A DNA stretch of 64,000 bases from Triangularia verruculosa (lineage: Eukaryota; Ascomycota; Sordariomycetes; Sordariales; Podosporaceae), in contig MU863886.1 in the NCBI GenBank assembly GCA_033296885.1, positions 352,983 through 416,982 of the forward strand. Reading direction: 5' to 3'. Positions 10,702-21,841 of this stretch are shown piece by piece (the first letter of the stretch is position 1; each line of letters opens with the position of its first letter). A model generated the notes under the pieces. It worked only from the letters and a program-made list of their open reading frames with translations. It was not told the DNA's origin and searched no databases. The position numbers and the translations under genes are program-made.

Positions 10702-11301
10702 ATGTCGCCCCAGAAGCGCTTAAAGGCCGAGCATGGCGATGCCCCAGAAAGCAAACGTGCCAAGTCCGAGACCGACGACTTTCAAGTATCGCCTGCGACA
10801 CAAAGCAGTGTCCTAGCACCCGCAAATCAACCCGCCATCAAGCCTGAACCCCAAACCGACATCGCCATCAAACACGAAACGGAAGACAGCAGCACCCGCG
10901 ACCTCAACAGTGTGCCAGTACAGCCGCCCTTAACCGAACGTCAAGCAATGGAAGCGCTAGGCCTTCTGAACCGGCATTGTCGCATCAGAATACGCAAAAC
11001 TCATCACCTGGACCCAAAATCCCGAGAATGGATGGCCGCTCAGGCCGAGATGATGCTGGCTGAATCAATCAAACACCACATCAACGCAGGCTATGAGAAA
11101 TTTAAGGCCAAGGAATGCAAGGATCAGGCATACAAATACGCTCTCCAAGCGATGCAATTACCGTCCATAAGCCCACAGGAATATCGAGCGCGTGTTGAGA
11201 GGGAGTTTGACGAGGCGAGGGAAGAGCGTAGGAAAAAAAGGATCGAGGAGAGCACACAGCGGGAGAAAGAAGGTCTGGATGCAAAGCCGAAGGAGGTGTA
11301 A
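10702..11301 (+). CDS. Conserved-looking charged hypothetical protein (199 aa)
   Basis: Single-exon frame starting at the first ATG with a good CACC context; in-frame codons upstream of it have no ATG. Residues 1-85 are low complexity (Lys/Glu/Pro/Ser, two KPEP- or KHET-type segments), which looks disordered and possibly nuclear (KRLK, SKRAK clusters). Residues 90-165 look folded and helical (MEALGLLNRHCRIRIRK and onward). The last 40 residues are a highly charged helix with EERRKKR. I do not recognise a named domain. It is flanked by the microexon gene on the left and the MscS gene, in the opposite orientation, on the right. Confidence 0.7.
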   Translation: MSPQKRLKAEHGDAPESKRAKSETDDFQVSPATQSSVLAPANQPAIKPEPQTDIAIKHETEDSSTRDLNSVPVQPPLTERQAMEALGLLNRHCRIRIRKTHHLDPKSREWMAAQAEMMLAESIKHHINAGYEKFKAKECKDQAYKYALQAMQLPSISPQEYRARVEREFDEAREERRKKRIEESTQREKEGLDAKPKEV

Positions 11302-11932
11302 CTTGGCTTGAGGAGGAAGAAAATGAACTGGAAAATAGGTATTCATTTGGCCTTGGGAGGGAGGTCCGTGCCGAGACCTGGGTCTTCGTCATGTAGCTAA
11401 CGTTTTCCTTCCTTTGACTTCCTCACGCAACCTTGTGGTATTGACCTCGTTCCCTAACACCATTCACCCAATTGAAGAACAGATTTAAGCGCTCATCCAA
11501 GGCCCACGGGAATAGTCAGGTAAACTGCGTCTGTTGCCTAAGGTACCTAATGAATGAGACATCGTGAAATAGCAAAGAATATGAGAACAGAGCTATACTT
11601 TGCGGATTTGTTGTCGCAGCAGCTTTTCCCTTAATCGTGTATTACCTATTGCATTTATGCGGTCGACCAAAAAACCGGCACTGCAAAGTGAAAGCTGGAA
11701 CAAGGCGTTACAAAGTTAATATATTTCAACAGATAGACCAGATCTAAAGTCCGTAGTTAGCTAGGTATCTAGGTGGAAATCAAAATATGCTTGCTTGATC
11801 ACAAGCCCAGTATGTAAAAGTATGTAAATGCGCGTAAGATGTTGCCTGGCTTCCGGCCGGATTTTCTCCACCCAACACCGAAACCACCGCCCATTCCTTA
11901 TCCCTAATAAGTCACCCTACGCCTCAGCTCCT
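11302..11932. other. Intergenic stretch between convergent genes
   Basis: Presumably the two 3' untranslated regions. A TAGGTATCTAGGT half-site run occurs near 11762-11774. No gene supported. Confidence 0.6.
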
Positions 11933-14558
11933 CTAAACAACCGCTCCCGGCCCACTTCCCCCACTGCCCTGATAACGATGGTTATGCTGCGCGCTCCCGG
12001 CGCGACTAGCAGACCTCATAGGCCACAGCTTCCCCCTCCTAGTTGAAGCGCTGTCCCTACTCGCAACCTTCTCCAGATGCTGATCAAAACTGACCCTGGT
12101 CGCCGCCGCCGCAGCATCGTCTTCATCCTCCTCCCTCGGTGACTGGGAGATAGACGCCAGCCTCGTCACGCTGTTATCCCTCTTCCGGCTGTGATACACA
12201 TCCTGGAAATCCATGCCCGCCTCCACCACCGCGGCGCGGCTATTGGCCCGCCTCCGCACGCTGGGGCTTGCAAGAGGAGCGGCAACGACCGGCTCAGCAT
12301 TCCCTGGGGTGGTGCTGTGACCATGGTCCCGCTGAGAGTATCCAGGAGGCGGGATCGAAGCCCAATACATCGGCGTGTCCCTGCCACCACCGGGAGCGAC
12401 CATGCGAGGTGTCTCGAGACCCATGTCGAACATTTGCCTCATGAGCTCGACGGCAAAACGGTTGTGGCGGTTGAGACGGAGAAGCTCGTTTTGGTAGTTG
12501 CTCTTGTGGAAGAAGATGATGTTCATTGTGATGGACGCGACCTCATCAATGGTCTGCACTTCGGAGATGATCCGGGGGGCATAGTCGCGCTTATTCTGAA
12601 GGCAGAACTCAAGCATGCGGGCCTTTAGCTCTTCGATTTGGGCTTCTGTTACTCCGAACCGCAGCTTGAGGTTGATCGGGTCAGCCAGACCTTGACTACG
12701 ACGTTGATTGAGGATGAAGAGGTTGTTGAGCAGCGAGTTGGGCGCTTGCACGACGTGACCTTCCATCTTCTTGAATTCGGTGTACAAAAGTGAGATCTCA
12801 ATGACGTAGTAGTCGTCACCTCTCATCATCGATCCTGTGTTGCCGTATATGGTGACTCGATCACCGACGTCGAAGGGATGCTTGACAAAGACAAAGATGA
12901 TAGACTGGTAAAAGTAAGCATTTGTTACATTCGAGTGGGAATGGTCGTGTGTATCGTACCTGGAGAAATTCCTGAGCCGTAGCCTGGAGGAGCCAGGACA
13001 GACCCAAGATAACCGTACCCGTCGAGGTGAGGGCGGCGGCGGCCGAGTTCGAGATGATGCTGATGAAGACGATGATGACGATAACCGCAATGAGGAACAT
13101 GAACACTTCGTCAAGTTTCTCAATGACAGAGTCCAGGTCCTTCAGCGAGGCGGCGATCGCCTTCTTCTCAAGATGGATTTCGTTGCAAACCATCTCGAGT
13201 TCCTCCATGGAAATGTCGCCGTTGAGGTCCTTGTCGAATACATTAAAGCAAAGCTCGGCCTCCTCGGGGGTTTGGAATGCCGGCAAGAGGTCATCTACCG
13301 TGATGGTGTCATGGTCCGGCTTAACAAAAGTTCGATAAAAGACACGGGCTAGAGTATAGCTGGATGACGTCTCTCGGAGTAACTCGAGCACCACTCTCTT
13401 ATGGTTGTTCTTGGCCACCTTTCGTCCAGTAAAGTCTCCAGCCATGCGACTGGCAGCATTACCAACCTTGTTCCATGCTTGGCGAGCGTTGGAATGGATG
13501 GCCTTCATCGGTGTTCGGCTCCCGGAAGAGTTGTTCCTCTCGCTATTTGGATCCCAAACGGGGTCTTGAGCTTCCAGGCGGGTCTTGGCGTATGAGTAGA
13601 GGGTGACAAGACTGTCAATCTGCATCTGACTGTCGCGGATTCGGTGAGAATATGTGCGCAGGTGGAATGAAGCTGCTATCCACTGGATCAAGATCTTCTC
13701 AACAAGATTGAGAGTTGCCAAGACAAACAAAGCTATTATGATCTTGTAAAGAATGTCAACCCACACGACATCAGGTATACTTCCGTCATTGTTGGGGTCG
13801 TCAATGACGCGGTGTCCGTCGAGAATAGGTCGGTATGAAACCAGCACGGCCAACATCCACACAAAGAGGGCAGTGGAAAATTCCATTTGACGTCCGATGT
13901 CCTTCCATTTCTTGTGGTTGCTTGACCCTGCGGTATCGGCGATGAAGGCGACCACTGACGGCATTATGGAGGTGAGAATTCGACCTGCCCAAAGCGATAA
14001 CCAGACCACCTCGAGCCAGATTCCGAACCAGAGGAGCTGAACTCCTCCTTCTCCGCCAACGGGTTCGCTGTCGCCGTTATAAGCAAATAGATCCAGGAAG
14101 ACCGGGATCAAAATGAGGATACCGGGCGGTATGGCGTAGACAACGTAACGAAGAACTCGAGGGAATCTCTTCAGCGAGATCCAGAATCGTGTAAGCCATG
14201 TCGACTTCTTCTCTGGCGACATGGCCGTGACAGGAGTAGGGGTGGCTGAGTTAAAGGCATCCTCGACCTGGTCGGGGCGATCATGGTGGCTTCGGTTTCT
14301 GGAGCGGGCGTCGTGTTGCTGGTGAGAGACTACACGCTCGGCGCGTAGAAGTTCGAGGTCATCGTTGAGCCTGTTGGCGTATTCTCTGGAGTCCGCAGGG
14401 CTCAAGGGTGCTGTGTCAGGTGCCAAAAAGTCGGGATCCACGTGGGGTTTTTGCTTTTCATTGTTCGGGCTGGGTTCAGAATAGGATGGCATCTGAACAT
14501 GAAGGGTTGGTCGTCCCTGTGGGCCCGGCTGGGGCTTTCCCTCTTCCGAGGACCGCAT
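11933..14558 (-). CDS. EF-hand mechanosensitive ion channel (MscS family)
   Basis: Two exons on the minus strand (14558-12960 and 12904-11933), one 55-bp intron (GTACGA to TACCAG), 856 aa. The N-terminal 150 residues are disordered. Hydrophobic helices begin near residue 165 (VVYAIPPGILILIPVFLDLF) and continue to about 330. An EF-hand calcium loop lies near residue 445 (FDKDLNGDISMEE). The pore-lining and beta domains of MscS follow: a hydrophobic helix at 480-510, then after the intron the signature FVKHPFDVGDRV. The last 150 residues are a disordered Ser/Arg-rich tail. The order EF-hand then MscS core matches fungal Msy1/Msy2-type channels, which act in the ER or cell-surface response to hypo-osmotic shock with calcium control (family knowledge). 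The start is the first ATG before the disordered region. It is divergent from the WW-domain gene. Confidence 0.9.
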
Positions 14559-16202
14559 GTTGGCGCATCGAGCGAAGATAAATGAGAGTAGTTGGTCGGT
14601 TGTGGTGCTTCGGCGCCCAGTCCGAAGAAGGTCAAAAGTCAAACGAGGGAGAAGTGAAAACCCGGGGACGTGGATAGACGGCTTGTATACTTCAGGGACT
14701 ACCTTCGGGGCTTCAAAGACACCGACAGATCGACCCCCTGACCCACAGGAGTTGTGGGACGGCGGCAACTGAATTCTTGTCAAGAGGTGGGAGATAGTGG
14801 TGCTGGCTCCGTCGGTTGCGGATTACAACATCGGTTCAACGCTTTCTGGTTTTCAGGCACGCCAACAAAGCTAGCGAGGAGCCTTTATCTTGCGGTCACC
14901 TGATTCTCAGTTTCCTGTACCATGGCTCTGAAGACTTCGAGATGCGCTCCTCTCGCCCATATCTGTCAATATCACCTATCAGCAGATCCGGAACCAGCGA
15001 AAACCCAGGGACCGTTGATCGGGGTGTCGTGGTTCCCCGTGTCTGGGCGGGTCCTCCATAGTGTCTTGGAGTCTGCAAGAGGCCGGTTTCACAAGAAAAC
15101 TTCATCTCTCTGATGCTTGGAAGAGGAGAAGCTGGAGTTTCGAGCGCGTCGAATTGCAGAATTTGGATGAAGTGGAACCAGAGATCAACATACTGCCCCA
15201 TCCAATCTCTTGGCGGTGACGTCAAAGTTGGTGGACCCTTCAGGAACCCTGGCGCAGTGAGGGTCGCATCCCCTGTCGTAGTCTGCCACGCACCGGCACG
15301 ACCGGCAGCTGCCAGCACACCTAATGCACTGTCAGATAATAATATCAACGACTTCCAACCCCTTTCACTGTCTGACCATAGGGGACAACCCATGGCCTTC
15401 ACACATGATTGTTATATTTATTCTTCCCTAATTCCCTCAAGCAGCGGGTTCTTCGCAGTTCTCGCGCTTTTCGCGGTTTTTCCATGCATGTGGGACGCTT
15501 GGCATCACACTGAAACCTCTGCAAGTGCGGGGAAGCTCCATGTCGAAGGTGAGGCAGAGGCAGAGTCCTCAGAATTCGGCTTTCTCTCACTCAAACACCT
15601 GACAAACAATCAATCTCATGATATACTAGTATAGACTGGACGGGGCCGCGGCCTGGCGAGAGATGAAAGCTTCAGCTCAACGCGCTAACCTTGGGGCTGA
15701 ATCCTGGGTGGGCAACCAACCAACTTGGACTTTGTTGGGCAAGTTGGACCAATTCATGTCGGAATGCCCAAGCCTCAGCACCAACGCCATGGGCTGCGTC
15801 CTCTGCGCAGCCATTCATTGGGCCTCTTTCAGCCACACCATACTGCTAAGAGGAAAGCGTACTTATATTTGGGGCGCCCTATTGTTTCTTATGTTTGCTG
15901 GCACCGCGCCTGGAAGCGCGGAGTCGAGTTGTCCCGCTTCGAATTTATTACTTACCGCTTGCTACCTCATCCGTCTGACAAGCTGTCACGGTCTTTCTTT
16001 CTTTCTTTCTTGAATTTCCGGCCAGTCTCGAGACGCAAAGATACGCCATGGGTCTGTTTAGGTAGAATCGACCTCCAGACGCTTTCCGAACCCTTCGTTT
16101 GCGCCGGCTTTGGGTTAGTTCCAGATAAGGCTCTAGCTGGTCCTACAGACAACAAGCGCGACATTTCAACCAAAGCAACACAACGTCGCCGTGAAAGACG
16201 CC
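14559..16202. other. Divergent promoter region, 1.6 kb
   Basis: Lies between the starts of the MscS channel gene (minus) and the WW-domain gene (plus). It holds a CTTT-repeat run (about 15987-16008) and leader-like sequence ahead of 16203. Overlapping open frames at 14896-15634 occur on both strands without codon or splice support. Confidence 0.5.
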
Positions 16203-19200
16203 ATGGCTGCGCTTCCAGAAAACTGGGAATGGGACTATGATGGGGAGCGCGAACGGTGGTTTTACCGCTATAAACCTACGGGGATCACTCAGTTTCACTT
16301 TCCGCAACCCGGCGATGAGTTTCCACAGACTGTTGATGACAGTGCCCCTATCGATCTCGAACCCGAGGAAAGACTTGTGAGCCAGTTGCAGGTTAAGAGA
16401 AGGAGTACCGTCGGCGAAAGAACCTCGACCGCGAAACCGAAGAACACGTTGGCTAGCGCCACCATTGCCGAAGACGACGATGGCTCCAATGCTCCTTGGT
16501 TTCAGCCTGATGTTTTCATGTATATGGGACCCGGAGTTTACGATGACATAAGTCCGCTACAAGACGATGAAAATGACCTGCCAACAAAAGAAGAGCCAAA
16601 GACTACACAGGAAAAGCCCCTAGTTGCGGCTTCTGCCCCAGCTCCAACCCCGTCACCAGCTCCCCCATCTACTTCGCACGTCTCCCCGCAGCAATCAACA
16701 ATCTCACCGCTCGTCAGCGCGCAAACGACACCACTCGTTGTTCAGAGTCTTCCTGCTATCGAAAGTCCGCCTGTCATCGAGAGCCCACCTCCGGTCCGTA
16801 ACCAGTATGCTGTCCAAAGACAAAATATAGCTGAAGCCCAATCCCTTGCGCATCCTCACGCTGTTCAGACTCAATCTATCGTTCAAAATCCGCCTCGTGC
16901 AACCCAGGAGATCGACAGTGCGCAAATTGTCGAGGTTCACGGAGAGAGCGCGCCTGTAGTTGACTCCATTCGGCTCCTTGACAGCCGCCAAGTTGCATAC
17001 ACACCGGTTGGGTTCGTAGCCGAACTCCCAAGCGAGTTCACAGGGCAATGCCAGGAAGACATAAACCCGGCACCAGTCGAATTGCCAGGCAACGACATTA
17101 TGATGGATAGCGGCCCGCCATTACTATACGCCAACGCTTTTCCTCTGGCCCCTTCGGAGTTGCACTCAGACGCAATACCCACTAGTCGCCGACAGCGACA
17201 AGGTGGTACGGAACAAAAGGCTCTGGCGTCCGGATCTCCGGGCTTCGATACTCACCGACAGCAGCCCAGTGCATACACCCCAGACTATCAACCTCCTGCA
17301 GATGCTTATCGGCCCCCTCTTCGCCAAAGCTCAATGCCCCAGCCAGCCCTGACATCTGCGCGGCTCGATTCAACGAACGATCCACACCAGGGACAATACC
17401 GGCCATGGAACCCGGCCATGAACGCCGTTGCGGAGGAAATTGCCAAACAGCCTCCGGCCGGTGAAAACAAGAGACACTCCCTCGCTGGGCCGCCACCATC
17501 CAATGGGAGGTGGCCAGAGATACCGGCTGCCATGTCAGCACCGATGGTCTCACCGAAGAACCCAGCGGACTCAGCAAAAGAAAATATACCACCCTTTATT
17601 CCGGGATACGGCGCGAGGCACGAGAGTATCTCCGCACCTGCACAACCGGGCAACGCTTCAGGGCTCACTCATGTTCCGTCGGTTCTTCAGCCTGCTCGAG
17701 GCCGCCCTGTGCTTCCCAAATCGCGCCCTCAAAGCCAAAGTCCGCCGAATCGAAGTCCACCAAGCCACAGCACAGACACCAATCAGAGGTACACGGCGTA
17801 CAAGCCTACTTCGTGGGATTTGCAGCGAGATATTGAAGAAACCGTTGAAATGTTGTCCAAAACAGGCTACGGCCAAACAGCCGCCGCCGATCCGGAAGAC
17901 CCAGATCGACCTGCACTTCCGAGAACAAGCACAGCCCCAGGCGGTTCCATGACCGGCTCATACTACGGTATGCGCCCGCAGATCGCTCCGTCGATTCCTA
18001 GCGCACCAAGCGCACTGCTGAATGTAAAGTCCCAACCAGCCCTGTCTTACCATTACAACATCAGTGAGGCAAGTACGACAAGATCTTCGGATTTTTCTGC
18101 TCCCCTCCCGCCCTCAAGTCCCGATCTCCCGCAGCCCTTAAAGATCATCCGTAAATCACCTCCTCCTACTGCCCTCCAGAACCACTTGCCAACCGTATCA
18201 TCTACTCTTAGGCCCCCAGTACCACCTACCGAAGTGTACATAGTGTCACGGGAGACCACGCCGGCCCCGCCAGACACTCAGATGGCATCCGTCCCTACCG
18301 CGAGCATGCCAGAAATACAGGCAGGTAGACCTCAGGAACCTATCAGTCCACCACAAACGCCACCTGTCTTATCCAGACGCACAACCATCATTTCACCCGA
18401 ACCACCGTCTCTGAGCTTCTCTGCCCGAACTTCCACCTGGGGCGAAGGACAAAAAGAATCTGGTCCTGCGAATCCGCTTACTGCCGTAGCAGAGACCTTA
18501 ACGAAGATACATTCAGATCCTATAGCAGCTCCAATCTTGTCCTCAAACACGAATGTCTACACTCTTGACAGGCCGTACATGACCAGATCGCAAGACGCCG
18601 CCATGGATGTTGTCGCTGCTCCTCAGGAACTACCTCCGCGCGAATCTTCACTTCATGTGGACCAGGGCCAGCATACACTTAGAATCAATAAACGCCAATC
18701 TTCGCCGCCATCGGCTGGAACAGCACCATGGCAGTCCCATTACTTCCAGACTGGGTCTGCAGGAAACTCGCTTCTTCAACCAGGCCCCCATAGCAGGGGG
18801 GTTATGCAATCTCAAACTCTTCCTCAGACCAGTAACCAATATGCATCTGCTGGGGCTGCGGCTCAACAGAGTCCACCGCGACCGCCAAAGACACCTCACA
18901 CACCCGAATCACGCAGCTCAGATCTCGATATTCCCTCTTCAAAATCCGTCACCTCTCGAGCCCCTGCTCGACCTAGGACTCCTGGCGAGGTCCCATATGT
19001 CCTCCCACCAGGTCATCATCCGCTCAGCTCTCATCCGGTGAATCTGTCATGCCTTCCGCGTTCTAGAGCGCCTGTATCGACAAAACCCACTCATGAAGTT
19101 ACACGGGCCGACTATCCTCCTCCCTCGACATCAAAAAATAACCGTTATAGCATGTTAATAGATCCCGGTACAAGCTTGGGCTCGTCCAAGGAGCCTCCTT

Positions 19201-20159
19201 GGCCTACACGGAGCCCTCTAGGATCAGAGAAGTCAACGCCTCTTACAAGCAAGCGTTGGTCCATGGTTAGATCACCGCCCATGCCACAGCCGTCGAGCAC
19301 AACTTGGGCGCCTACTCACCAGCAATCAGTGGGGAATGCATCCAAGCAGCAAGCTTTCAATATTGATGAGCGTGTCCCACCGGAACTCGTACCACAGAGA
19401 ACAGCTTCGTTGCGACGCCCGACACCGCAGCCAAATCGATCTTCTCTGGAAATACCAGAAGGGCCGCCACCACCGCAAAAGTACACTGCATACACACCGC
19501 CAACATCTCCTCCGTCGACCAATGTTGCTCCACCTCTGGGGTCTCAATTTCACTCAGCATCATCTCAACCACAACCCTTCGCTCAGCCAATTCCGCGAGC
19601 GATGGCTTCCCCGCCACCTCAGCAAGAATCCAAGGGGTCTTTTTTTGGCATCGGGAAGCTGTTCCGGTCAGACAGTCTCCGAAAGGGTGGCTCAAGCAGT
19701 CCAGGGACGAAACTGCAGAAGAACGCGGCAAAGAATGGTCCGCCTGCTCAGATGAATACCAGGCATCAGCAGCAGCAGCAGCAGCAGCAGGCTTCTGGGC
19801 GGACACTGCACATGACTGCTCAGGTCCAGCACCACCCCACTCAACCGTCTCATCACATGCGACAGAATTCTCAACCGCTGCTGCAGTATCCACCTTTTCC
19901 GCAGCAGCAGCAGTGGCAAAGTTTTAACGGCGGTATACCTGGGGTGAATAGCGGGCCACCGGTGCAGGGTAGTCAAGGAGGGCCGTTCTTTGCCAACAGT
20001 ACCGGTGATGGTTCAAGCTTTGGCGGGGTGGGGAGCGGAGGTTTTCAGCGGCCGTTTAGTATGATGGTGGTGCCGAGTGCGGGTGCGCCGACGAGGCCGC
20101 CGCCGCCGGTGACGGATAACAGCCACGATGGGGCTGGGTGGGGGTATCATTATCGGTAG
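16203..20159 (+). CDS. WW-domain protein with long disordered Pro/Gln-rich region
   Basis: A single uninterrupted exon of 1,318 codons from ATG 16203. A GTG 12 nt upstream is in frame but unlikely to be used. Residues 2-38 form a WW domain (LPENWEWDYDGERERWFYRY, then the second Trp position replaced by Phe in QFHFPQPGDEFP), a form I know from filamentous fungi. The rest is disordered, Pro-, Ser- and Gln-rich, with many PxxP stretches, an eight-Gln run encoded by pure CAG (19767-19790), a short possible folded patch near residues 1140-1170 (FFGIGKLFRSDSLRKGG) and a Gly-rich C-terminus. WW domains bind Pro-rich ligands; the role here is probably as a scaffold or adaptor. No catalytic domain seen. 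It is divergent from the MscS channel and followed by the CipC-like gene. Confidence 0.85.
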   Translation: MAALPENWEWDYDGERERWFYRYKPTGITQFHFPQPGDEFPQTVDDSAPIDLEPEERLVSQLQVKRRSTVGERTSTAKPKNTLASATIAEDDDGSNAPWFQPDVFMYMGPGVYDDISPLQDDENDLPTKEEPKTTQEKPLVAASAPAPTPSPAPPSTSHVSPQQSTISPLVSAQTTPLVVQSLPAIESPPVIESPPPVRNQYAVQRQNIAEAQSLAHPHAVQTQSIVQNPPRATQEIDSAQIVEVHGESAPVVDSIRLLDSRQVAYTPVGFVAELPSEFTGQCQEDINPAPVELPGNDIMMDSGPPLLYANAFPLAPSELHSDAIPTSRRQRQGGTEQKALASGSPGFDTHRQQPSAYTPDYQPPADAYRPPLRQSSMPQPALTSARLDSTNDPHQGQYRPWNPAMNAVAEEIAKQPPAGENKRHSLAGPPPSNGRWPEIPAAMSAPMVSPKNPADSAKENIPPFIPGYGARHESISAPAQPGNASGLTHVPSVLQPARGRPVLPKSRPQSQSPPNRSPPSHSTDTNQRYTAYKPTSWDLQRDIEETVEMLSKTGYGQTAAADPEDPDRPALPRTSTAPGGSMTGSYYGMRPQIAPSIPSAPSALLNVKSQPALSYHYNISEASTTRSSDFSAPLPPSSPDLPQPLKIIRKSPPPTALQNHLPTVSSTLRPPVPPTEVYIVSRETTPAPPDTQMASVPTASMPEIQAGRPQEPISPPQTPPVLSRRTTIISPEPPSLSFSARTSTWGEGQKESGPANPLTAVAETLTKIHSDPIAAPILSSNTNVYTLDRPYMTRSQDAAMDVVAAPQELPPRESSLHVDQGQHTLRINKRQSSPPSAGTAPWQSHYFQTGSAGNSLLQPGPHSRGVMQSQTLPQTSNQYASAGAAAQQSPPRPPKTPHTPESRSSDLDIPSSKSVTSRAPARPRTPGEVPYVLPPGHHPLSSHPVNLSCLPRSRAPVSTKPTHEVTRADYPPPSTSKNNRYSMLIDPGTSLGSSKEPPWPTRSPLGSEKSTPLTSKRWSMVRSPPMPQPSSTTWAPTHQQSVGNASKQQAFNIDERVPPELVPQRTASLRRPTPQPNRSSLEIPEGPPPPQKYTAYTPPTSPPSTNVAPPLGSQFHSASSQPQPFAQPIPRAMASPPPQQESKGSFFGIGKLFRSDSLRKGGSSSPGTKLQKNAAKNGPPAQMNTRHQQQQQQQQASGRTLHMTAQVQHHPTQPSHHMRQNSQPLLQYPPFPQQQQWQSFNGGIPGVNSGPPVQGSQGGPFFANSTGDGSSFGGVGSGGFQRPFSMMVVPSAGAPTRPPPPVTDNSHDGAGWGYHYR
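19767..19790 (+). repeat. (CAG)8 microsatellite in coding sequence
   Basis: Eight perfect CAG codons encode a polyglutamine run in the WW-domain protein, with another short CAG cluster near 19901-19912. Confidence 0.9.
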
Positions 20160-20490
20160 TAGTCTGAGGTTTCTGCATTGTCAAAGCCACGGTTTAACTT
20201 GGGTATGGAGTTGTTCCAGATGGGTACGGCATGGGCATTTGCATGTGTGTAATGACTGATATGAGCATGATATACCACGAGGTTCTGTTTCGATTAGATT
20301 TTGGAAGCATTGAATGGAATTTTTATATTGCAGTACTTGGTTAGACTGTCAGATACTCCTGCATCACATGTTACTATGTCTGTCATGACCACACTTGACA
20401 TGCTGACAGCATGTCTTTTCTGCAAACCATATGGATCGCACGAAAGGGGGCCCATGACTCGGATGCTGGCGTCGTAGTCAAAATGAATGA

Positions 20491-20496
20491 TATAAA
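20491..20496 (+). promoter_or_regulatory. TATA box of the CipC-like gene
   Basis: TATAAA in the context GATATAAAGGAC, 134 bp upstream of the ATG. This fits the highly inducible expression known for CipC-type genes. Confidence 0.55.
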
Positions 20497-20562
20497 GGAC
20501 TCGTTACTCTCGAGGCACCCCTCTTTCTTTATCTTCGTCACCGTACACTTGGTCTTACCCCA

Positions 20563-20576
20563 CCCCCCCCCCCCCC
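20563..20576. repeat. Poly-C run (14 C)
   Basis: Homopolymer inside the 5' leader of the CipC-like gene, flanked by CCCCA on both sides. Confidence 0.8.
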
Positions 20577-20624
20577 ACCCCAGAACAAGTTCAGCAACGT
20601 TTACAGTGAAATCAGCAACGAAAA

Positions 20625-21136
20625 ATGGGGTTCTTCAACTTTGGTACGTTTACATCTTTCCACTCGGCTTCAAGCTTATACCAACAACATCTGACCCCCC
20701 TTCATCCAACAGGAGAGGCAAAAGACGCCCACGCCCAAGCCTACTCCAACAACGACCGCGAGTCCAAGGGTAACCTCGGGCACGAGATTCTCGGCGGAGC
20801 AGCGGCCTTTGAGGCGATGCACCTCTGGGAAAAGGAGCAGCGCCGGAGAGGCGAGCCGGTTTCTCACGGGTTTGCAAAGGAAGCGCTTGCTGCGATGGCG
20901 GGCGCGGAGGCTGATAAGCTGTGGGGGAAGCACCATGGGCGAAATGGGGGGAGTGAGAGGGATAGGGAAAGGGGGAGGGAGCATGCTAGACGGCAGGTGG
21001 AGGAGCTGTATGATCAGCAGTATGGGTCGAGGGAGGAGTGGAATCCGTAAGTGCAGTGACTGGGTGTAAGCGGGGTTGGTACTAACGTGGTAATAGGAAT
21101 CATGAGATTCATGAGTCGATGAGGTTTTTTGGTTAG
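20625..21136 (+). CDS. CipC-like stress protein (DUF3759 family)
   Basis: Three exons (20625-20643, 20713-21046, 21097-21136) give 130 aa. The first exon is only 19 nt (MGFFNF and one base). Donors are GTACGT and GTAAGT; acceptors are CAACAG and AATAG, with an ACTAAC branch word before the last. Features matching the family are the MGFFNF start, the GNLGHEILGGAAAFEAMHLW core, a second helix with AKEALAAMAGAEADKL, and a charged Arg/Glu C-terminal helix. CipC (concanamycin-induced protein C) homologues are small cytosolic proteins strongly induced by antibiotics, competition or stress in Aspergillus and relatives; the molecular role is not known. The TATA box upstream agrees with strong induction. 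Confidence 0.85.
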
Positions 21137-21841
21137 GGGATTGTTATGTTTTGGGGAGGGTGTGAAGTAATTCGTGTTATTGCACAAGGGCCCACGAGGA
21201 GGGTTATAGGAGAGGTACCATGGGATGTTATCAGGATGGAGCTGGGAAAGGTTCTGGACTGTGAGTAGATATGTGGTTCAGAAATTGATTAGATCCCACG
21301 TCAGACTTCTGTCACAGCACATTTGAGACAGGGCTATTTGTTGATATCTTCTCATGAATTGTGCGACCGCCGTCCTTCTCGTATTGACATCGCAACTGGG
21401 GCACCTTGATGGCAGTGGTGGAGGTTATGGGCTCGGCGGAACTCCCCCACAGTCTTGGCAAAAGCTTATTTTCATCCCGACCGCCAAGGTGCATGTATTA
21501 CTGTTACGGTACAGTGAAACAAACGAAAAAAGATACACGATGAAGAAGTTGAAGTGGACTGTATTCTGAGCAGTGCCTGTCAGTGGTCCTTTTTGAATAT
21601 GAATGAGATACTTCTAAATCTATTGCTTCTATCCATTGCTTTAATCTTCTTACCAATGGTTGTGATGCGATTGGTAGACGTACCTGAGCGTACTTTACGC
21701 TCCAATTCCGCCCCGCACCCCGCACCCCACCTATTTTTCACAATTTTCCAGCTCAAGTCCTTGAAACTTTTCCGCGACTGCTGAATAGATTTCAATCACC
21801 ACCTCGTCCACCAAACCGCGAAACATCGCCCTTCAGTCGCT
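21137..21841. other. Intergenic stretch
   Basis: Between the CipC-like gene and TRM61, same orientation. Ends in a C-rich leader with repeated CCCCGCACC. No gene supported; short frames on both strands overlap one another. Confidence 0.6.

Larger units (their letters stand above)
20160..20624. other. Intergenic stretch and promoter of the CipC-like gene
   Basis: Contains a TATA box (20491-20496), a pyrimidine-rich leader and a 14-C run (20563-20576) that may be slightly miscounted in a draft assembly. Confidence 0.6.

Noticed and set aside
14896..15402. 168-codon minus-strand frame between the MscS and WW genes
   Set aside because: Overlaps equally long plus-strand frames and has no splice or domain evidence; the stretch is a divergent promoter region.
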